Source: an uncultured Akkermansia sp. (GTDB lineage: Bacteria; Verrucomicrobiota; Verrucomicrobiia; Verrucomicrobiales; Akkermansiaceae). From it: a stretch of DNA of 24,542 nucleotides. Under the pieces are notes generated by a model, which ran no database searches, was not told where the DNA came from, and saw only the letters and a program-made list of their open reading frames with translations. Below, piece after piece: positions 6,885 through 13,541 of this stretch. Numbering within the stretch: position 1 is the stretch's first letter; every line of letters starts with the position of its first letter. The stretch is taken from the NCBI GenBank assembly GCA_904501915.1, contig CAJGCV010000020.1, forward strand, positions 1-24,542. The letters run 5' to 3'. A program made the translations under genes and the position numbers.

Positions 6885-8414
6885 ATGAAACGGCTGGCTA
6901 TATACATAGTGATGTGCGGTGCGTCTCTGCAGGCCGCGGTGGAGTTTGATGAAATTTATGGGGATGGCATGGTGTTGCAACGCGGGCGCGAGATTGAGGT
7001 GCGCGGCAGCACAGATACGCCCGGCGAGGCTGTGACGGTGAGTTTTAATGGGCAGAAGGTGAAAGCAGCCATGAAGGGAAACCGCTGGGTGGCGAAACTG
7101 AAGCCTATGGAGGCGAATGCCACGGGGCAGGAGCTGGTGGCCAGCCAGAAGAGTGGCTCCGCCGCGGTGCAGAACGTGGTGGTGGGCGAGGTGTGGCTGG
7201 CCAGCGGTCAATCCAACATGTTGTGGCGGCTGAACCAGACTCCCGGCAATAAAGAGACTATTGCAAAGTCTGACAATGTGAATTTCCGCTTTTACCACAG
7301 TGAGCCGCAGGTGCATACCTCGCCTCCCCGGTACGATGCGAATCTGCTGAAACGTGTGCAGGAAAAGCGCATGTACGAAGGCGGCTGGGCAGTGAGCTCA
7401 CCTGCCACAAGTCCGCGCATGAGTGCAGTTGCTTACTATTTCGGGCAGGCGCTGCAGCGCGAGCTGAACGTGCCGGTGGGTGTTATACACGTATCGCTGG
7501 GGGGCTCGAACATGCTGGCCTGGATTCCCCGCAGTGTGGTGCGCCGGGAATACCCGGGGTGTCAGGGGAGTGATTGGGTGAAGAGCAAGTATGCCAGCGC
7601 GTGGGTGCGCGGGCGTGCGCAGCAGAACGTGGGCCCCGGGGGGGATTTTTCGCTGCACCCGTACGCCCCTTCCTACCTGTATGAAACCGGGGTGGAGAAA
7701 TGGGAGGGATTCCCCGTGGCTGGAACTATCTGGTACCAGGGCGAATCCGATGCCGAGATTCTGGACAATGATCAGAACAAAAAGCTGCTGAAGGATGTGA
7801 TTACCTCGTGGCGCGATAAGCTGGGCAACCCGGATATGGCGTTCCTTCAGGTGCAGTTGCCGCGTATTAATGATAAGGCTCCACTGCGAGCCTATTGGCC
7901 GGAGTTCCGCCAGGTGCAGGCTGAGGTGGCAGATGAGCTGCCCGGTGTGGGGTGCGTGGTTACGCTGGACCTGGGTTCCACCAATAGTGATGTACACCCG
8001 CCCCGCAAGGTGGAGGTGGGCGAACGCCTGGCTGCCACCGCGCTCAAGGAGGTGTATGACCGCGATGTTGCGGCCTATGGACCGGAGGTTGCCGGCTTTA
8101 AGGTAAAAGGTAACAAGGTGGAGGTGCGTTTCAAGCATGCGGAAGGCCTGAGGACGACCAATGGCGCAGCCCCGGTCGGCTTTGAGCTGGCCGGCAGTAA
8201 TCGGCAGTATGCGCCGGCTATTGCAGAACTTGCGGGTGATAAGGTCATCCTGACGGCGGATGAAATCAAGTCGCCGCGCTACATGCGGTACGGCTGGGCT
8301 GTGTTCCTGAATCCGAACCTGGTGAATGAGGCCGACCTGCCGGCGGCTCCATGCCCGGAGACTGACGGTAAGGTCCAGAAAAAGGGAAAGAAGGGCAAAA
8401 AGAAGAAAAATTGA
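6885..8414 (+). CDS. Exported sialate O-acetylesterase-like SGNH/GDSL esterase
   Basis: A 509-residue exported enzyme of the sialic-acid-specific acetylesterase family, expected to remove O-acetyl groups from sialic acids or other sugars. It has a short signal peptide (residues 1-18). The nucleophile motif is GEVWLASGQSNM with Ser110, followed by GTIWYQGESDA (281-290) and the catalytic Asp369/His371 in SDVHPPRK. An N-terminal beta domain (about 20-95) precedes the catalytic core. The tail is odd: the last 16 or so residues are mostly Lys and Gly (GKVQKKGKKGKKKKN), which might bind anionic surfaces. An AGGA at 6874-6877 sits seven bases before the ATG, one of the few clear ribosome binding sites here. 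Substrate is inferred; xylan acetylesterases share the fold. Confidence 0.87.
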   Translation: MKRLAIYIVMCGASLQAAVEFDEIYGDGMVLQRGREIEVRGSTDTPGEAVTVSFNGQKVKAAMKGNRWVAKLKPMEANATGQELVASQKSGSAAVQNVVVGEVWLASGQSNMLWRLNQTPGNKETIAKSDNVNFRFYHSEPQVHTSPPRYDANLLKRVQEKRMYEGGWAVSSPATSPRMSAVAYYFGQALQRELNVPVGVIHVSLGGSNMLAWIPRSVVRREYPGCQGSDWVKSKYASAWVRGRAQQNVGPGGDFSLHPYAPSYLYETGVEKWEGFPVAGTIWYQGESDAEILDNDQNKKLLKDVITSWRDKLGNPDMAFLQVQLPRINDKAPLRAYWPEFRQVQAEVADELPGVGCVVTLDLGSTNSDVHPPRKVEVGERLAATALKEVYDRDVAAYGPEVAGFKVKGNKVEVRFKHAEGLRTTNGAAPVGFELAGSNRQYAPAIAELAGDKVILTADEIKSPRYMRYGWAVFLNPNLVNEADLPAAPCPETDGKVQKKGKKGKKKKN

Positions 8415-8430
8415 TACGCCCTGTTACAGC

Positions 8431-10290
8431 TTAAAGACTCTCCCAGGGGTGGCCAGTGGCTGTGCCGTAGGCGGGGTGCGCCCAGAGCCTGCGCGCCATG
8501 AGCCCGGGAGTGAGCAGCCCGAGCAGGAAACGCTGCCGCTGCGCCGGACGGTCAAATTCCGGCATGGGTTTGTCCTCCGTGCAGAAGACTGCCGCATCAT
8601 ATGGCGGCAGGGGCGGTGCCGGGGGCAGGGGGGCGGTGAGCCCCAGGCAGGCTGAGCAGTGTCCGCAGTGCGGGTGGGTGCTTTCTACAAAGTACTGCTC
8701 CAGGGCATCGTTCAGGCATGTGGGGGAAAGCAGCATCTGCACGATGGTGCGCTGCCGTTCCAGATCTGCTTCCCGCCGGCGGGAAAATGCCGCACACAGC
8801 TCTGCAGCCACCTCCCGGGCATCCGGGGCGGGCCGATTGGGCAGGCTGCGTAAACAAAGAGCCTGCTGCCGCATAGTGAGTTTCCATTCGCCCGATGCTT
8901 CGCATTCGTAGAGGTATTCCACGGCTTCTGCAAAACTGCAGTTCCATGCCAGCGCAGCGTCTTCCACTTCGCCATCCCGGTGTGCATCCAGCCAGCGTAA
9001 GCGTTCGCCTTCAGCGCTGGTGCGGCCATCGAGAATGGTATGGAGGGGGTACAGGGGCTTTATCTTGTAATATTTGCTGCCTTTGCTTTCCACGACAACG
9101 CTGTCCTGTATGGCCATAAGCACACGGGTGGGCACATCGTCTGGAATATCGCAGGTGGTGCCCAGTTCCCAGAGTGACACAACGCGCTGCCCGACAGGCA
9201 GTAACCAGCGGGCGCAGCGTAACACGCCCTCTGCATCCGGTTCTGCAGCGAGAATGCGGTTGCGCGCTTCTACTAAATCTGCGGCTTGCAGCAATACGAG
9301 GCTTGTGCAGGGTGCACCATCGCGCCCGGCTCGTCCGGATTCCTGCAGGTAAGCTTCCGGGGAAGAGGGGGTGCTCCAATGCACCACGGAGCGTACATCC
9401 GGCTTGTCAATCCCCATGCCGAACGCGATGGTGGCTACCAGCACAGTGATTTCGTTGCGCAGAAAGGCATCCTGCAGTTGCTCGCGCTGCTCTGCCGGCA
9501 GCCCGGCATGATAATGCGCGGCCAGTAAGCCATGCCGGGCAAGTTCTGCCGCAAGCCATTCGGTTTCCTTCCGGGTGCGGCAGTAGACGATGGCAGGGAG
9601 ATGGTGCTGCTTTGCCAGAAATGCGAGTAACTCCGGCATGCGTTCCTGCACCGGGCGGCAGATGCGCGTGATGTTGGGGCGGTAGGGGGGGAGGACAACG
9701 CGGTTTTCTGGCGGAATGCCGAATGCTGCGCCTAAATCATGCTGTACCCGGGGAGTGGCTGTGGCAGTGAGTGCAAGTGTGGCATGTGGGCGCAGTTGCT
9801 TCTGCAATGCCGGCAGTTTCAGGTAATCAGGGCGGAAACTGTGCCCCCATTCCGAGACACAGTGCGCCTCATCGACTACAAGCAGGGCAACGCGCGTGCG
9901 CGCAAGCGCTTGCTGCAATTCGCGGTTTTCCAGGGATTCCGGGGCTGCAAACAAGATGCGGAGCTCTCCTGCGGCTATGCCAGCCAGCACCGCTGCGCGT
10001 TCCTCCGCCTCCAGGGTGGAATCAAAACGCGCGGCGCAGATGCCCACGCTGCGAAGGTTTTCGCATTGGTCGCGCATGAGGGCTATAAGCGGGGATACGA
10101 CGAGCGATGTGCCCCCCAGCAGCTCCGCGGCAGCCTGGTAGCACAGGCTCTTCCCATGGCCGGTGGGGAGCACCCCCAGGGCGTTTTCTCCGGCCAGTAC
10201 CAGCTCAATCAGCTGCCGTTGCCCGGCCCGCAGGGCGGCTTTGCCGAATTGCGCCAGTATGTGCGCCTCTGCTGCGGGGGTGAGTTCCAT
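8431..10290 (-). CDS. recQ: RecQ-family ATP-dependent DNA helicase with displaced zinc cluster
   Basis: A superfamily 2 helicase of 619 residues, or 622 if the ATG nine bases upstream is used (residue numbers below follow the 622 form). RecA-like domains carry Walker A PTGHGKSLCYQ (45-55; most RecQ have GGGKS), DEAHCVSEWGHSFRPDY (143-159), the TATAT motif, and QESGRAGRDG (319-328). Classical RecQ places its four zinc cysteines directly after this point. Here about 180 residues intervene, including a possible winged-helix segment (DDVPTRVLMAIQDS). Only then come C528, C545, C548 and C551. No HRDC domain is evident. RecQ unwinds DNA in recombination and fork repair. The downstream ATG at 10288-10290 is preferred because the upstream one overlaps the -10 box. 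Confidence 0.9.
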   Translation of the reverse strand: MELTPAAEAHILAQFGKAALRAGQRQLIELVLAGENALGVLPTGHGKSLCYQAAAELLGGTSLVVSPLIALMRDQCENLRSVGICAARFDSTLEAEERAAVLAGIAAGELRILFAAPESLENRELQQALARTRVALLVVDEAHCVSEWGHSFRPDYLKLPALQKQLRPHATLALTATATPRVQHDLGAAFGIPPENRVVLPPYRPNITRICRPVQERMPELLAFLAKQHHLPAIVYCRTRKETEWLAAELARHGLLAAHYHAGLPAEQREQLQDAFLRNEITVLVATIAFGMGIDKPDVRSVVHWSTPSSPEAYLQESGRAGRDGAPCTSLVLLQAADLVEARNRILAAEPDAEGVLRCARWLLPVGQRVVSLWELGTTCDIPDDVPTRVLMAIQDSVVVESKGSKYYKIKPLYPLHTILDGRTSAEGERLRWLDAHRDGEVEDAALAWNCSFAEAVEYLYECEASGEWKLTMRQQALCLRSLPNRPAPDAREVAAELCAAFSRRREADLERQRTIVQMLLSPTCLNDALEQYFVESTHPHCGHCSACLGLTAPLPPAPPLPPYDAAVFCTEDKPMPEFDRPAQRQRFLLGLLTPGLMARRLWAHPAYGTATGHPWESL

Positions 10291-10297
10291 GCCCTGC

Positions 10298-10325
10298 ATT
10301 CTACCACGCCTGCTCCTCCCCGCAA
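10298..10325 (-). promoter_or_regulatory. recQ promoter, likely giving a leaderless mRNA
   Basis: On the minus strand TTGCGG (10320-10325) is followed by a 16-base spacer and TAGAAT (10298-10303), then seven bases to ATG at 10290. Transcription should start on or next to the A of that ATG. Confidence 0.5.
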
Positions 10326-10365
10326 AGGCTATTTTACGCCTTAAAAATAGAAAAAGGAAGCTTCA

Positions 10366-10434
10366 ATGAGGCAGATTAAAGTGAAAGGAACACCGGCAAA
10401 TCTGAAACAGACCCACAGACTCATCCGAAGGTGA
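10366..10434 (+). CDS. Possible 22-residue basic peptide
   Basis: A short frame starts with ATG at 10366 behind a good AAGGAAG ribosome binding site (10354-10360). It encodes a 22-residue basic peptide, beginning MRQIKVKG and ending HRLIRR. Its TGA stop lies within the first bases of the shared promoter element at 10431. No promoter is visible for it and no homology is recognised, so it may be chance. Confidence 0.2.
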   Translation: MRQIKVKGTPANLKQTHRLIRR

Positions 10435-10471
10435 TTTTTTTATTGCAAAACAAGAGCAGAGCCGCTAAAGT
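10431..10471 (+). promoter_or_regulatory. Promoter with T-rich upstream element, Cys-rich protein gene
   Basis: GTGATTTTTTTATTGC (10431-10446) runs into a -35 box TTGCAA (10443-10448), followed by a 17-base spacer and TAAAGT (10466-10471). The expected leader is about 60 bases. The first 16 bases occur again exactly at 11008-11023 before the ankyrin gene. Confidence 0.5.
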
Positions 10472-10537
10472 AGGACAGTGCGGATTCGTCTACCGCCACA
10501 GACAGAAAATAACCAAACCATAGAAAGATCCAGACAG

Positions 10538-10879
10538 ATGAAGAAATTTGCCCTTGCGCTGATTGCAGCTGTATTTACCATAGGCTTTGCTCAGGCCCAG
10601 GAGCCGGCTCCCGCACCTGCTGCCCCCGCTCCCTGCGCCAAGAAGTGCTGCGCCAAGAAAGCAGAATGCCCGAAGAAGGCTGACTGCGGCACAGATAAAT
10701 GCTGTGCCAAGGACAAGGTGTGCCCGGATAAGCCCTGCTGCGCCAAAATGAAGGAATGCCCCAAGCCCTGCGCTGCCAAAAAGGGCTGCTGCCCCAAGAA
10801 AGCATGCTGCCCTAAGAACGCATGTTGCCCCAAGAAAGCATGCTGCCCGAAAAAGGCGGAATGCCCCAAGAAGGATTGA
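10538..10879 (+). CDS. Exported cysteine/lysine-rich repeat protein
   Basis: A 113-residue protein with a clear signal peptide (residues 1-20, ending FAQAQ) and an Ala/Pro-rich start (EPAPAPAAPAP). The rest is almost wholly Cys, Lys, Pro and Ala. I count 21 cysteines in the mature part, many as CC pairs, in units such as CCAKK, ECPKK and CCPKKA. The last third is four 18-base tandem repeats (10787-10858). The ATG at 10538 is chosen because it begins the signal peptide; the frame opens 20 codons earlier without support. I recognise no family. Plausible roles are metal binding outside the cytoplasm or disulfide cross-linking of the envelope; both are inference. It has its own promoter and terminator. 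Confidence 0.8.
   Translation: MKKFALALIAAVFTIGFAQAQEPAPAPAAPAPCAKKCCAKKAECPKKADCGTDKCCAKDKVCPDKPCCAKMKECPKPCAAKKGCCPKKACCPKNACCPKKACCPKKAECPKKD
10787..10858 (+). repeat. Four 18-base tandem repeats encoding CCPK(K/N)A
   Basis: Units lie at 10787-10804, 10805-10822, 10823-10840 and 10841-10858. Units 1 and 3 differ only at synonymous sites, unit 2 has Asn for Lys, and unit 4 uses different Lys codons. The reading frame is kept, so copy number could vary between strains. Confidence 0.85.
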
Positions 10880-10907
10880 GGCGGTATCCAGCGCTTGTGC
10901 TCTTGCT

Positions 10908-10946
10908 CGTTCATCCGGTTTTTGTGCCGGATGAACGACTTTTTTA
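10908..10946 (+). terminator. Rho-independent terminator after the Cys-rich gene
   Basis: A perfect 11-base-pair stem (CGTTCATCCGG with CCGGATGAACG) has a TTTTTGTG loop and is followed by ACTTTTTTA. Confidence 0.9.
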
Positions 10947-11007
10947 CTGCCTGATAGTCAGTTTTTGAGAAAATACTGCCAAAAAGATAGGAAAAATACG
11001 TCAGAAA

Positions 11008-11048
11008 GTGATTTTTTTATTGCTAAGTGAGTAAAAAAACGGTAATGT
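11008..11048 (+). promoter_or_regulatory. Promoter with the same T-rich element, ankyrin gene
   Basis: GTGATTTTTTTATTGC (11008-11023) leads into TTGCTA (11020-11025), a 17-base spacer and TAATGT (11043-11048). The start is expected near 11055, about 29 bases before the ATG. An AGGA at 11071-11074 can serve as ribosome binding site. Confidence 0.5.
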
Positions 11049-11083
11049 GAAGCCAACCCAAACAAGAGAAAGGAAAACAGACC

Positions 11084-11674
11084 ATGAATATAACAACGCT
11101 GAAAAAACTGGCTCTCTCCATTCTTGCCATTGGCGTAACCACTGGCATGGCTGGAACCGCAAACGCCCAGGATATCAACTGGACGAATCGCGAAGGAGAA
11201 ACTCTGCTGATGAAGGCCGCCAAGCAAGGGCGAGTAGAAGAGGTGCAGCGCCTGCTGGACGGAGGAGCCCTGGTGAACACCAAGGATGATGACGGCGAGA
11301 CGGCGCTCATGAAAGCTGCCGACCGCGGGCATTCTGCCATTGTGAAGATGCTGCTTGCTGCCGGGGCTCGAGTCAATGATATTGACGAAGATGGTGACAC
11401 ACCGCTGATTTATGCTGCGGACAGCGGCAACCCTGCAACGGTGCAGCTGCTGCTGAATGCCGGCGCTCAGGTGAACGCCTCGGATAATGAAGGCGAAACT
11501 GCTCTCATGGTGGCCGCCGATGAAGGCAATGTGGCCGTGCTGGAGCTGCTGCTCAAAGCCGGAGCCAACGTGGGTGTGGTGGATAACGAAGGAGAAACCG
11601 CGCTCGATAAGGCGTTGGATGAAGGCAATGCGCGCGCTGTGCAGATTCTGCGCGCTGCCGGAGCCGGTCGCTGA
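11084..11674 (+). CDS. Exported ankyrin-repeat protein
   Basis: A 196-residue protein with a signal peptide (residues 1-29, ending TANAQ) followed by about five ankyrin repeats that fill the mature chain. The repeats show the usual pattern of (G/D)ETxLMxAAxxG, a hydrophobic VxxLLxAGAxV helix pair, and an acidic loop (DDDGET, DEDGDT, DNEGET). The surface loops are markedly acidic. Ankyrin repeats bind proteins, so this is most likely a periplasmic or secreted binding module, as in other exported bacterial ankyrin proteins. The partner is unknown. It has its own promoter and terminator and shares the promoter element of the upstream Cys-rich gene. Confidence 0.9.
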   Translation: MNITTLKKLALSILAIGVTTGMAGTANAQDINWTNREGETLLMKAAKQGRVEEVQRLLDGGALVNTKDDDGETALMKAADRGHSAIVKMLLAAGARVNDIDEDGDTPLIYAADSGNPATVQLLLNAGAQVNASDNEGETALMVAADEGNVAVLELLLKAGANVGVVDNEGETALDKALDEGNARAVQILRAAGAGR

Positions 11675-11710
11675 TAAGAAAATTGGTACGCATAACAGAA
11701 ACGTAAACGC

Positions 11711-11749
11711 ACCGCCGACCGGTTTTTTGTGCCGGGCGGCGGTTTTTTC
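11711..11749 (+). terminator. Rho-independent terminator after the ankyrin gene
   Basis: ACCGCCGACCGG pairs with CCGGGCGGCGGT (one internal mismatch) around a TTTTTTGTG loop, followed by TTTTT. The CCGG-T-tract-GTG-CCGG apex is nearly the same as that of the upstream terminator at 10908. Confidence 0.88.
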
Positions 11750-11781
11750 GCTGTAATGGCGCGGAAAAACGCGGATTTCGC

Positions 11782-11810
11782 TTTACAAGGGCAGGGGGCG
11801 GGCGTATAAA
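11782..11810 (+). promoter_or_regulatory. Promoter of the SulP transporter gene
   Basis: TTTACA (11782-11787), a 17-base spacer and TATAAA (11805-11810). The start near 11817 leaves a leader of only about five bases before the ATG at 11822, too short for a ribosome binding site. Confidence 0.6.
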
Positions 11811-11821
11811 AACCGTTAGTT

Positions 11822-13528
11822 ATGCATGCTCCCAGTATTGTTAGTTCTCTGAAGGACTATAATCGCAAGACGTTTCTTTCCGACCTCGGGGCCGGTTTAA
11901 CAGTGGGCGTAGTTGCCTTGCCGCTCGCCATGGCCTTTGCCATAGCTTGTGGCAGCAGTGAAATTACTCCTGCCACCGGTCTCATCACGGCGGTGGTGGC
12001 AGGTTTCCTGATTTCGTTGCTGGGCGGCAGTAAATTCCAGATAGGTGGTCCCACGGGTGCTTTTGTGGTGTTGATATCGGGCGTAGTGGGCAGCTTTGGC
12101 TTCAGCGGACTGGTGCTCTGCACCCTGCTGGCCGGTTTGTTCCTGATTATTTTCGGTGTGTGTCGCATGGGGTCGCTCATCAAGTTTATCCCATACCCGG
12201 TGACTACGGGCTTTACCAGCGGTATTGCCGTCACGATTTTCTGCACACAGGTCAAGGATTTGTTCGGTCTGGAAATCGACCGGGCTGTGCCGGCTGAGTT
12301 TATTGCCAAGTGGCAGTGCTATTTCGATTATTTCCATACAGTGAATTACTGGGCACTGGGCTTGTCTGTGCTGACGATAGCGGTGATTCTGGTGACCAAG
12401 CGACTGCTGCCGAAAGCACCGTTCATGCTGGTAGGTATGCTGGTGAGCACCGTGGTGTGCCAGTGCTTTAACCTGCCGGTGGAAACCATCGGTTCCCGCT
12501 TCGGCGAGCTGCCGCAGGGACTTCCCATGCCGAGCCTGCCGGAGGTGGACTGGCATAAGCTGCCGCAGCTTGTGCAGCCTGCGTTTGTGATTGCGCTGCT
12601 GGCAGCCATTGAATCGCTGCTGAGCGCCAGTGTGGCCGACGGTATGACCGGTTCCCGCCACCACCCGAACACTGAGCTTATCGGCCAGGGCGTGGGCAAC
12701 ATGGCTTCTGCGCTTTTCGGTGGTATTCCTGCCACGGGCGCCATTGCCCGCACGGCCACCAACATCCGCGCCGGTGGTAAATCTCCTGTTTCCGGCATTA
12801 TTCATGCCATTACCTTGCTGCTTATCCTGATGCTGGCAGGGCAGTATGCAGCCATGGTGCCGCTGGCAGCTCTGGCTGGTATTCTGGTGATTGTCTGCTG
12901 GAACATGGCAGAGGTCTCTACTTTCCTACACCTGTTGAAAGGCCCGCGGCAGGATGCCGTGGTGCTCTGCCTTACCTTCATTCTGACCGTGCTCATTGAC
13001 CTGGTTGTGGCGGTGGAAGTAGGTGTGGTGCTGGCGGCTCTGCTCTTCATCGGCCGTATGGCCCAGATCAGCAATGTGGAAGAAATTTCCCGCGAAATCG
13101 AGGGCGAAGACCCCGAAGAACTCCCGGCCCGCTCCCGTTACCTGCGCCATGTGCCGGAAAATGTGGAAATATTCGACGTGCAGGGGCCGTTCTTCTTCGG
13201 TGCTGTGGAGCAGTTCAAAGACCGCGTGTTCCGCAATATCGGACGTGATGTGGATTACGTGCTGCTGCGTATGCGCCTTGTTCCGGCGCTTGATGCCTCC
13301 GGTCTGCATGCCCTGGAAGATTTCCTGGCCTATTGCCAGCGGCGCGATGTAACCCTGCTGCTCTGCGGTGTGCAGAAGCAACCCTGGAAGGCCATACGCC
13401 GCGATTCCCCCTTCCTGCGTGAGTTGCATGCTGAGAATGTCTGCGAAAACATCGACGCCGCTCTCGAACGCATTAAACTGCTGGAAGAGGAAAAGGAACA
13501 GGCCATTATGAGCCAGCTGCCAAGATAA
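11822..13528 (+). CDS. SulP-family anion transporter with C-terminal STAS domain
   Basis: A 568-residue inner-membrane transporter of the SulP/SLC26 family, whose bacterial members carry sulfate, bicarbonate or dicarboxylates. The membrane core (about 20-420) contains the early GLTVGVVALPLAMAFAIA and GPTGAFVV motifs. It also holds the signature with ESLLSASVADGMTGSRHH followed by GGIPATGAIARTATNIRAG. A cytosolic STAS domain follows (about 440-550) with LDASGLHALEDF, where Ser is the usual conserved site. The protein ends in an acidic/basic helical tail (KLLEEEKEQ). Expression is likely from the promoter at 11782, and the following EptA-like gene starts 13 bases later, so they could share a transcript. 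The transported anion is not readable from sequence. Confidence 0.92.
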   Translation: MHAPSIVSSLKDYNRKTFLSDLGAGLTVGVVALPLAMAFAIACGSSEITPATGLITAVVAGFLISLLGGSKFQIGGPTGAFVVLISGVVGSFGFSGLVLCTLLAGLFLIIFGVCRMGSLIKFIPYPVTTGFTSGIAVTIFCTQVKDLFGLEIDRAVPAEFIAKWQCYFDYFHTVNYWALGLSVLTIAVILVTKRLLPKAPFMLVGMLVSTVVCQCFNLPVETIGSRFGELPQGLPMPSLPEVDWHKLPQLVQPAFVIALLAAIESLLSASVADGMTGSRHHPNTELIGQGVGNMASALFGGIPATGAIARTATNIRAGGKSPVSGIIHAITLLLILMLAGQYAAMVPLAALAGILVIVCWNMAEVSTFLHLLKGPRQDAVVLCLTFILTVLIDLVVAVEVGVVLAALLFIGRMAQISNVEEISREIEGEDPEELPARSRYLRHVPENVEIFDVQGPFFFGAVEQFKDRVFRNIGRDVDYVLLRMRLVPALDASGLHALEDFLAYCQRRDVTLLLCGVQKQPWKAIRRDSPFLRELHAENVCENIDAALERIKLLEEEKEQAIMSQLPR

Positions 13529-13541
13529 TTGCTGCTGAATT

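Noticed and set aside
10478..10537. Earlier in-frame start for the Cys-rich protein
   Set aside because: It would put 20 polar residues before a standard signal peptide, and it lies right at the predicted transcription start.
10787..10858. Tandem repeats as an intergenic satellite
   Set aside because: The 18-base units keep the reading frame and vary mostly at synonymous positions, so they belong to the coding sequence.
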